Assembly (NCBI GenBank): GCA_018700255.1
Contig: JABISU010000214.1
Coordinates: 1 to 5,246, forward strand
Direction: 5' to 3'
DNA length: 5,246 bases
From: Flavobacteriales bacterium
GTDB lineage: Bacteria > Bacteroidota > Bacteroidia > Flavobacteriales > UA16
In this document: positions 1 to 5,246 of the stretch, one piece after another
Layout: every line of letters begins with the position of its first letter
Position numbering within the stretch: the stretch's first letter is position 1
The notes under the pieces: model-generated
Seen by the model: the letters and a program-made list of their open reading frames with translations, nothing else
Databases searched by the model: none
Told to the model about the DNA's origin: nothing
Program-made: the position numbers and the translations under genes

Positions 1-36
1 ATTTACAAAGAGTTTTTAATGGCGTTAAAAGGTTAA
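1..36 (+). CDS. C-terminal tail of an upstream gene, possibly menD (partial)
   Basis: Reading from base 1 in frame 1 gives an open stretch, IYKEFLMALKG, ending at a TAA at 34-36, 21 nt before menB. The position directly upstream of menB suggests menD (SEPHCHC synthase), which often precedes menB in Bacteroidota menaquinone clusters. Eleven codons are too few to identify a family. Frame 3 is also open from the left edge and would run into menB, so the frame itself is not certain. The product name is inference from gene order only. Confidence 0.4.
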   Translation: MYKEFLMALKG

Positions 37-57
37 ACAAAGAGATTTTAAAATTAT

Positions 58-879
58 ATGAGCAGTTACAATTGGACTTCTATCAAAGAATACGAGGATA
101 TTCGCTTTGAATTCTTTGAGGGCATCGCTAAGATTACAATTTGCCGACCTAAGGTACTAAACGCATTCCGCCCTGAGACGAATATTGAGATGATCGATGC
201 TATGGATATCGCTCGTGAAAGGGCTGATGTGGGGGTAGTAGTCTTAACTGGTGAGGGTGATGTTGCTTTTTGCAGCGGCGGAGACCAAAACGTAAAAGGT
301 GTCGGTGGCTACATCTCTAAAGACGGAGTCCCTAGACTTAACGTCCTCGATTTGCAAAAACGTATCAGATCCCTGCCTAAACCTGTAATAGCTATGGTAA
401 ATGGTTACGCAATTGGAGGAGGACATGTTCTTCACGTTGTCTGTGATTTAACAATCGCAGCGGACCATGCGAAATTTGGTCAAACCGGACCAAAAGTGGG
501 TAGCTTCGACGCTGGGTTTGGTTCTAGCTACTTAGCTGATATGGTAGGCCAAAAGAAGGCAAGGGAGATCTGGTTCCTTTGTGAACAATACACAGCAGCC
601 GAGGCTGAGAAAATGGGTATGGTAAATAAGGTTGTGCCTCTTGCTAACCTGGAAGAAACTACTGTCGAGTGGTGCCGTACTATTATGAAGCGCTCTCCTC
701 TTGCTATTCGCATGATTAAGCGCGGGCTTAACGCAGAGCTTGACGGTCAACGCGGTCTGATGGATTTTGCTGGTGACGCGACCCTCATGTACTATCTAAT
801 GGAAGAGGCACAAGAAGGTAAAAATGCATTTTTGGAAAAGCGCGATCCTAATTTCCAGCAATTCCCTAAATTCCCTTAA
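58..879 (+). CDS. menB: 1,4-dihydroxy-2-naphthoyl-CoA synthase (MenB)
   Basis: MenB is a cytoplasmic crotonase-fold enzyme that closes the second ring of the naphthoquinone by Dieckmann-type condensation of o-succinylbenzoyl-CoA to 1,4-dihydroxy-2-naphthoyl-CoA. The 273-residue product has the family's usual length. Visible signatures are the oxyanion-hole segments CSGGD (72-76) and [10 protein letters not shown] (116-125), the active-site segment [10 protein letters not shown] (142-151) with the catalytic Asp151, Tyr85 in the flexible A loop, and Tyr246 near the C-terminus. With a constant offset of 12 these match E. coli Asp163, Tyr97 and Tyr258 as I recall them. Gln142, Gly144 and Trp172 match the type I, bicarbonate-dependent MenB group; type II enzymes carry Asp in place of Gly144. 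The C-terminus [12 protein letters not shown] is typical. The start is secure: an in-frame TAA lies at 49-51 and there is no other start between. No good Shine-Dalgarno site is visible; the leader is A/T-rich. It is the first complete gene of a tight men operon. Confidence 0.97.
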   Translation: MSSYNWTSIKEYEDIRFEFFEGIAKITICRPKVLNAFRPETNIEMIDAMDIARERADVGVVVLTGEGDVAFCSGGDQNVKGVGGYISKDGVPRLNVLDLQKRIRSLPKPVIAMVNGYAIGGGHVLHVVCDLTIAADHAKFGQTGPKVGSFDAGFGSSYLADMVGQKKAREIWFLCEQYTAAEAEKMGMVNKVVPLANLEETTVEWCRTIMKRSPLAIRMIKRGLNAELDGQRGLMDFAGDATLMYYLMEEAQEGKNAFLEKRDPNFQQFPKFP

Positions 880-891
880 AAGGAAAACAAT

Positions 892-1830
892 ATGGCATCA
901 CTTAAAGCTTGGGTAAAAGCTGGAAGACCTAGGACTCTTCCTCTTGCGATTACGTGTGTGCTTATAGGAGCAGCAATCTCACTTTCTCCTTCTGACTTCT
1001 CACTCGACAAACTTCCTGACGTTAAGTTTTACACTGTGTTAGGCCTAACTCTTCTTACGGTAATTTATCTACAAGTTCTTGCAAATTTCGCTAACGATTA
1101 TGGCGATTTCAAAAAAGGTACGGATGGACCAGATAGATCAGACCGTGCCATGGCTTCTGGGGAAATATCTGAAAAGGAAATGAAAAGGGCGCTTGTTGCC
1201 ACTACAATAAAAGCTTTTATTGTAGGGAGTACTACTGTGTGTTTTGCCCTAGATTTTGACCTGACTAAGTCAGCCATCACACTCTTCTTTATCACGCTAG
1301 GATGTAGTTCGATATATGCTGCAATACGATATACTATGGGAACTGGGGCTTATGGTTATAAAGGCCTGGGAGATGTTGTCGTATTAATATTTTTCGGGTA
1401 CATAGGGGTTTTAGGTGTTGCCTACCTCCTATCCGGAGGGTTGAATTTATTCTGGCTTTTACCTGCTACATTTTCAGGTCTTATGTCTGTTGCAGTTCTA
1501 AACCTTAACAATTTACGCGATCACGAAAACGATGCTAAATCTAGCAAGAATACAATCGTAGTGAAATTGGGGTTTAAAAACGCCAAACTTTATCACGCTG
1601 CATTAATCTTGGTGAGTTGGGGCGCAATGCTGCCTTTTTTATTCGGAATGAACGATCTACCTGTATGGAAGGGTGGTATGTGGTATGTCTTAATCGCTCT
1701 TATTCAACTCAAGCACTTGGTTTTTGTGATGAAGACTACGAAGCCAGAACAATTAGATCCAGAACTTAAAAAAATCGCTCTAACAGCTTTTGTAGTCGCT
1801 CTTTTTATGTTCTTAACCGTTACAGCATAA
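892..1830 (+). CDS. menA: 1,4-dihydroxy-2-naphthoate polyprenyltransferase (MenA)
   Basis: MenA is an integral inner-membrane UbiA-superfamily enzyme. It attaches a polyprenyl chain to DHNA with loss of CO2, giving demethylmenaquinone. The 312-residue product is of normal length. The first Asp-rich motif is NDYGD (68-72), followed by KKGTDGPDRSDRAM (74-87); the second is NNLRDHEND (206-214, Asp210 and Asp214). These bind the Mg-diphosphate of the prenyl donor. About nine hydrophobic helices can be drawn (roughly 15-31, 46-66, 101-120, 126-145, 160-180, 185-203, 234-250, 263-281, 295-311), as expected for UbiA proteins. The prenyl chain length cannot be read from the sequence. The gene starts 12 nt after menB with an AAAAGGA (878-884) placed 7 nt before the ATG, a good ribosome binding site. 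A Lys (107) lies in the third predicted helix, exactly where a perfect DNA palindrome sits (1202-1225). Confidence 0.96.
   Translation: MASLKAWVKAGRPRTLPLAITCVLIGAAISLSPSDFSLDKLPDVKFYTVLGLTLLTVIYLQVLANFANDYGDFKKGTDGPDRSDRAMASGEISEKEMKRALVATTIKAFIVGSTTVCFALDFDLTKSAITLFFITLGCSSIYAAIRYTMGTGAYGYKGLGDVVVLIFFGYIGVLGVAYLLSGGLNLFWLLPATFSGLMSVAVLNLNNLRDHENDAKSSKNTIVVKLGFKNAKLYHAALILVSWGAMLPFLFGMNDLPVWKGGMWYVLIALIQLKHLVFVMKTTKPEQLDPELKKIALTAFVVALFMFLTVTA
1202..1225. repeat. Perfect 24-bp palindrome inside menA
   Basis: The left arm CTACAATAAAAG (1202-1213) is followed without spacer by its exact reverse complement CTTTTATTGTAG (1214-1225). The flanking pair 1201/1226 is mismatched and only 1200/1227 matches beyond that. 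It lies in phase with the menA codons so that both strands read TIKAFIV across it. It could be an operator-like site, a cruciform or RNA hairpin former, a product of template switching, or chance. No function is assigned. Its existence is read directly from the sequence. Confidence 0.95.
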
Positions 1831-1832
1831 CG

Positions 1833-3827
1833 ATGGCAACCATTGAATTCACATCACACCCGTTAGAATTCAAAAAGCCTGCGCGCACTTCTCGCGATAC
1901 ATTAAAAAGTAAACCAAGCTTTTTTTTATCAATAGAAGATGATGGAGGTCGAAGAGGAAAAGGAGAATGCAGTTTAATTCCTGGCCTTAGCCTAGAGTCT
2001 GAAAAAGATGCAAGAGAAGCTTTAGAGCAACTGACAAAGCTCGACACGTTAAATCCAGAATCCATCCCCCATTCTCTACCTGCCGTGAAATTTGCAGTAG
2101 AAACAGCTTTAATAGATCTTAAACGTGAAGGCGCACCTACATGGATAGAAGGCATACCTGTTAATGGATTGGTTTGGATGGAAGATGCTGAAGGGATGTT
2201 AGAGCAGGTGGACGCCTTAGTTGCGAAAGGATATAAAACCATAAAGATTAAAGTAGGCACCCTACCCTTCTATGAAGAATTAGATCTACTCCAAGAAATC
2301 CGGCGCCGTTGTCCTTCCCGCGACTTCACTTTAAGAATTGATGCGAATGGAGCCTTTAGCAATCAAACACCCGATGGCCTAACAGCGCTTGAAAAACTGG
2401 AAATCCTACACAAGGCTGGGCTAGACCTGCACAGTATTGAGCAACCCATTTCACCAGGTTTAACAGAAGAAATGGCGGAGCTTTGCGCATCCTCCCCTGT
2501 CCCTATAGCTCTTGATGAAGAATTAATACAAATCCGCTCTGAATCAGAAAAAAGAGCACTACTTGAGAAAATACGACCTGCATATTTAGTATTAAAACCT
2601 AGCCTTTTAGGAGGTTTTAAATCTGCGGAATCTTGGATAACCCTAGCTGAAAGTCTTTCAATTGGTTGGTGGACGACCTCCGCTTTAGAATCGAACGTAG
2701 GGTTGGCAGAAATCGCTGAGTGGACTTATGAATTATTGAAATCTAGGCCAAATTTAAAAAGCATAGCTCAAGGGTTGGGTACCGGAAGTCTTTACAAGAA
2801 CAACATTGCATCTACTGTTATAATTTCTGATGGGAAACTATTCTCCAGTCCCCTCCACAAAGAATTAAAATGGACACAAGAAATCTCAACAGCGATTGAA
2901 AATTGGTTTGCACATCCAAATGCACCCCTTTCATACAAAACCTCTGGATCAAGTGGTCCTCCTCGTGAAATTACTCATTCTCGGGATGCAGTAATAGCTA
3001 GTGCAAAAGAGACTTTAGAGTACTTCAACATAAAACCAGGAGATAGAGTGGTACTTTCTCTACCTGTAAATTTTATAGCTGGACATATGATGTTAGTGAG
3101 AGCAATAGTTGGAGGGTTAGCCTTGGAAATTGTCGAGCCTACAGCAAAGCCCAATTTTAAAACACCCGCTGATTTCATTGCCTTAACCCCATACCAATGC
3201 TACTCGCTACTACCTGATTTCCCCCCAGTTAAGAAGGTGCTTTTAGGGGGAGGTGTTGTTTCAGAAGATCTAATCGAGAGATTACCAAAGAGGATTGACT
3301 TTTATGAGGGGTTCGGAATGACAGAGACGATAACTCATATTGCCATTAGAAAACTACAACGTGAAAGTTCTAAAAGTCCATTTGAGGCTATGCCGGGAGT
3401 ATGCTTTAGTATTTCGGAATACGGAGAACTCGTTATTGATGCTCCTTCTAGAGGGGTGACAGGCTTAGTTACAGATGATATCGTTGAACTTTTAGACTCA
3501 AAGAGATTTGTTTGGCTTGGGCGCAGAAGTTCAATAATTAATTCAGGTGGAATTAAAGTTATGCCTGAAGTTGTAGAGCAGGAGATTCGAGAGGTTATTA
3601 AACCACTTGGCTGTGATTATATGATAAAAGGTATGCCTGATGAATATCTTGGAGAGAAAGTCACCCTACTTTTAGATACTTTGGAACTTACTGAGAAAAT
3701 CGAAAACGAACTTTTAATGGAGATTTCGCTACTGGGAAATTTATCCGAATATCACGCACCTAAAAAAATCGTGTACGGAAAGGTTATAAGATCTAATCGA
3801 GGTAAACTTAAAAGAAAGGAAACATGA
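1833..3827 (+). CDS. menC-menE: Fused o-succinylbenzoate synthase / o-succinylbenzoate-CoA ligase (MenC-MenE)
   Basis: One 664-residue chain joins two consecutive steps: MenC dehydrates SHCHC to OSB, and MenE activates OSB to OSB-CoA through an acyl-AMP. Residues 1 to about 338 are an enolase-superfamily MenC: Lys138 and Lys140 (KIK), metal ligands Asp170 (RIDANG), Glu203 (SIEQP) and Asp228 (ALDEE), Lys255 (VLKPSLLGG), then TTSALESNVG (281-290) and GLGTGSLYKNNIAS (314-327). Residues about 345-664 are an ANL-family MenE of the short Bacteroidota type, much smaller than the enzymes of Bacillus or E. coli: A3 loop TSGSSGPPRE (370-379), A5 motif YEGFGMTET (491-499), A8 hinge region GRRSSIINSGGIKV (563-576), and a C-terminal GK (657-658) whose Lys658 fits the A10 catalytic lysine. 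The linker is short, and no stop or start separates the halves. Oddities: Arg378 where A3 usually has Lys, and no Asp in GRRSS. The start lies 2 nt after menA, without a Shine-Dalgarno site, which suggests translational coupling. MenC and MenE are usually separate proteins. Confidence 0.94.
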   Translation: MATIEFTSHPLEFKKPARTSRDTLKSKPSFFLSIEDDGGRRGKGECSLIPGLSLESEKDAREALEQLTKLDTLNPESIPHSLPAVKFAVETALIDLKREGAPTWIEGIPVNGLVWMEDAEGMLEQVDALVAKGYKTIKIKVGTLPFYEELDLLQEIRRRCPSRDFTLRIDANGAFSNQTPDGLTALEKLEILHKAGLDLHSIEQPISPGLTEEMAELCASSPVPIALDEELIQIRSESEKRALLEKIRPAYLVLKPSLLGGFKSAESWITLAESLSIGWWTTSALESNVGLAEIAEWTYELLKSRPNLKSIAQGLGTGSLYKNNIASTVIISDGKLFSSPLHKELKWTQEISTAIENWFAHPNAPLSYKTSGSSGPPREITHSRDAVIASAKETLEYFNIKPGDRVVLSLPVNFIAGHMMLVRAIVGGLALEIVEPTAKPNFKTPADFIALTPYQCYSLLPDFPPVKKVLLGGGVVSEDLIERLPKRIDFYEGFGMTETITHIAIRKLQRESSKSPFEAMPGVCFSISEYGELVIDAPSRGVTGLVTDDIVELLDSKRFVWLGRRSSIINSGGIKVMPEVVEQEIREVIKPLGCDYMIKGMPDEYLGEKVTLLLDTLELTEKIENELLMEISLLGNLSEYHAPKKIVYGKVIRSNRGKLKRKET

Positions 3828-4417
3828 AACCAGTAATTGTTTTTGCTACGGCTAATGAAAATAAAACTGCTGAGGTTCGAGAATTATTGAAAGATCTGTA
3901 CGAAGTGAAGTCATTAATAGATATTGGATGCACAGAAGATATCCCTGAAACCACAAATACTTTGGAAGGTAACGCTAAGCAAAAAGCAGACTACGTAAAA
4001 GAAAAATACGGCTATGATTGTTTTGCTGATGACACAGGTTTAGAAGTTGAAGCTCTAAATGGCGCTCCCGGAGTTTTCACAGCTCGATATGGCGGACCTG
4101 AGAAAGACGCGCAGCAGAATATGAACTACTTGATGAATGAGCTTGAAAAAGTTGGAGCTTTAGCCCCCTCTGAACGGGGTGCTCGATTTAGGACTGCCAT
4201 CCACCTCATTATAAATGGTAAGGAAGTTGGGTTAGAGGGGATTTGTAAAGGGCATATAGCTCCGTTGCAGTCTGGTACAGCTGGATTTGGATATGATCCT
4301 GTCTTTATCCCAAAGGGAGAAGATAGAACCTTTTCTGAAATGAGTGCAGAAGAAAAGAACTCTATGAGTCATAGGGGTAGTGCAATACGTTCGATGTTAG
4401 AATATTTAGGAGTGTAA
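3824..4417 (+). CDS. rdgB: Non-canonical purine NTP pyrophosphatase (RdgB/HAM1 family)
   Basis: A cytoplasmic house-cleaning enzyme that hydrolyses ITP, dITP and XTP to the monophosphate and pyrophosphate, keeping deaminated purines out of DNA and RNA. The 197-residue protein matches the family's normal length and shows all its landmarks: ATANENK (8-14) at the N-terminus, ADDTGLEVEALNGAPG (68-83) with the acidic pair Asp69-Asp70 (the second is the likely catalytic residue), ARYGG (87-91), GFGYDPVF (154-161), and EKNSMSHRGSA (177-187) with the substrate-contacting Lys178, His183 and Arg184. The ATG overlaps the menC-menE stop in an ATGA (3824-3827), and GAAAGGA (3814-3820) ends 3 nt upstream of it, so translation is probably coupled to the fusion gene. 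It has no known role in menaquinone synthesis; its place in the operon is likely co-transcription only. Confidence 0.97.
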   Translation: MKPVIVFATANENKTAEVRELLKDLYEVKSLIDIGCTEDIPETTNTLEGNAKQKADYVKEKYGYDCFADDTGLEVEALNGAPGVFTARYGGPEKDAQQNMNYLMNELEKVGALAPSERGARFRTAIHLIINGKEVGLEGICKGHIAPLQSGTAGFGYDPVFIPKGEDRTFSEMSAEEKNSMSHRGSAIRSMLEYLGV

Positions 4418-4442
4418 AAGTGCTGTTTAATCAGGTTTAGCC

Positions 4443-4450
4443 CATATTTG
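4443..4450 (+). promoter_or_regulatory. Possible Bacteroidota-type -7 element before accA
   Basis: The octamer CATATTTG agrees with the Bacteroidota -7 consensus TAnnTTTG at all defined positions except the first. It sits in the only sizeable gap of the gene block (4418-4454). No convincing TTG -33 element is seen at the expected distance upstream, and only 4 nt separate it from the accA ATG, which would make the transcript leaderless or nearly so. A chance match in AT-rich DNA is quite possible. I see no terminator hairpin in the gap, so read-through from rdgB also remains possible. Confidence 0.25.
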
Positions 4451-4454
4451 CAAA

Positions 4455-5246
4455 ATGAATTATCTTGAATTCGAAGAGCCAATTAAAACCCTGCGTGAGC
4501 AGTTAATTCAGGCGAAAGATATTGAGTCAAAAAACGAGCTTGATATGACCACTACTATTGTGGAACTTGAAGATAAAATTGTTGAGGTAACTAAGGAAAT
4601 TTACGGTAAACTTACTGCTTGGCAGCGTGTACTTGTAAGTCGCCATCCCGACAGGCCTTATGCTCTGGATTACATGATCGCCATTACTGACGGCGAGTTT
4701 ATGGAACTTCACGGGGATAGAAACGTAAAGGACGACAAGGCTATGGTTGGGGGATTTGGGGAAATTAACGGCAGACCTGTTATGCTTATAGGCCAACAAA
4801 AAGGCATCAACACAAAAATGCGTCAATACCGCAACTTCGGCATGGCGAACCCTGAAGGATACAGAAAAGCTCTTAGACTAATGAAATTAGCTGAGAAATT
4901 CAACATCCCAGTTGTGACTTTAATCGACACTCCTGGAGCTTACCCTGGATTAGAAGCTGAGGAGAGAGGCCAGGGAGAAGCTATCGCAAGAAATCTAATG
5001 GAAATGACTCAGTTGAGAGTTCCTATTATTTGTATCATCATTGGCGAAGGTGCTTCCGGAGGAGCTTTAGGGATAGGGATTGGTGACAGGGTGATGATGC
5101 TTGAAAACACTTGGTATAGTGTTATTTCACCTGAATCTTGTTCTTCAATTCTTTGGAAATCTTGGGATCACAAAAAAGAAGCTGCCGAAGCTTTAAAACT
5201 CACTGGAGATGATATGCTTGGCAACAAACTAATAGACGGGATTATC
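4455..5246 (+). CDS. accA: Acetyl-CoA carboxylase carboxyltransferase subunit alpha (AccA), 3' end cut by window
   Basis: AccA pairs with AccD to form the carboxyltransferase that moves CO2 from biotin-BCCP to acetyl-CoA, making malonyl-CoA for fatty acid synthesis in the cytoplasm. The open frame gives 264 residues up to the window edge; about 54 more are expected for a Bacteroidota AccA of roughly 318. Landmarks are the coiled N-terminal segment (1-50), [17 protein letters not shown] (53-69), ELHGDR (84-89), [18 protein letters not shown] (126-143), IDTPGAYPG (157-165), [12 protein letters not shown] (169-180), the oxyanion-type glycine stretch [10 protein letters not shown] (197-206), and [17 protein letters not shown] (218-234). 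The last residues, KLIDGII, are normal, so the cut is only the window edge. The start is supported by the family N-terminus MNYLEFE, by an in-frame TAA at 4428-4430, and by the lack of another ATG between. No Shine-Dalgarno site precedes it. It follows rdgB by 37 nt. Confidence 0.97.
   Translation, partial: MNYLEFEEPIKTLREQLIQAKDIESKNELDMTTTIVELEDKIVEVTKEIYGKLTAWQRVLVSRHPDRPYALDYMIAITDGEFMELHGDRNVKDDKAMVGGFGEINGRPVMLIGQQKGINTKMRQYRNFGMANPEGYRKALRLMKLAEKFNIPVVTLIDTPGAYPGLEAEERGQGEAIARNLMEMTQLRVPIICIIIGEGASGGALGIGIGDRVMMLENTWYSVISPESCSSILWKSWDHKKEAAEALKLTGDDMLGNKLIDGII

Noticed and set aside
820..833. 14-bp perfect palindrome AAAAATGCATTTTT near the end of menB
   Set aside because: A palindrome of this length is expected by chance about once in a few such windows, more often in AT-rich DNA, and it lies inside codons that fit MenB.
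1098..1295. 65-codon minus-strand frame across the menA palindrome, sharing the peptide TIKAFIV with MenA
   Set aside because: The shared peptide follows automatically from the in-phase palindrome; nothing else supports a gene.
1920..1927. Run of eight T in the MenC part, a possible slippage or programmed frameshift site
   Set aside because: The frame continues normally on both sides with MenC-like sequence (SFFLSIED), so no frameshift is needed or indicated.
1820..2260. 146-codon open frame on the minus strand over the start of menC
   Set aside because: It lies opposite a well-supported MenC sequence, shows no recognisable domain, and looks like a shadow of the coding strand.
4418..4454. 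Rho-independent terminator between rdgB and accA
   Set aside because: No stable GC-rich stem followed by a T run can be found in these 37 bases.
4527..4826. 99-codon open frame on the minus strand inside accA
   Set aside because: It lies opposite conserved AccA codons and resembles no family; it is an antisense shadow.
1..5246. Mobile element, CRISPR array, tRNA or novel defence system
   Set aside because: The window is almost fully covered by identifiable housekeeping genes, with gaps of at most 37 nt between them and only a 57-nt stretch before menB; no direct repeats, integrase or transposase coding, or RNA gene structure was seen.

Overview
The window is a compact, one-directional (+ strand) block of housekeeping genes from a bacterium that makes menaquinone, almost certainly a member of the Bacteroidota. 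The main reasons are the AccA N-terminus ([10 protein letters not shown]) and its core, which follow the Bacteroidota pattern closely as I remember it; a MenE domain of the short type found in that phylum; AT-rich sequence; A-rich start regions, several without a convincing Shine-Dalgarno site; and a sequence near accA resembling the Bacteroidota -7 element. Order or genus cannot be fixed from the sequence alone, although menB and menA lying close to menC and menE is familiar from Flavobacteriia.

Layout: positions 1-36 look like the last 11 codons of an upstream gene, possibly menD. Then come menB (58-879), menA (892-1830), a single long gene fusing menC and menE (1833-3827), rdgB (3824-4417), and accA (4455 to the right edge, about 264 of roughly 318 codons present). 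The first four complete genes are separated by 12 nt, 2 nt and a 4-nt overlap, so they very likely form one operon. The 37-nt gap before accA is the only one that could hold a new promoter.

Function: the men genes cover most of the classical menaquinone route after SEPHCHC/SHCHC. MenC makes o-succinylbenzoate (OSB), MenE activates it to OSB-CoA, MenB closes the ring to DHNA-CoA, and MenA prenylates DHNA in the membrane. MenF, MenD, MenH, the DHNA-CoA thioesterase and the final methyltransferase are not in the window. RdgB cleans deaminated purine nucleotides, and AccA is a subunit of acetyl-CoA carboxylase, the first step of fatty acid synthesis.

No mobile element, CRISPR array, RNA gene or new defence-type system is visible. 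The points worth a second look are the MenC-MenE fusion, a perfect 24-bp palindrome inside menA, unusual residues in two MenE motifs, and a possible leaderless start for accA.
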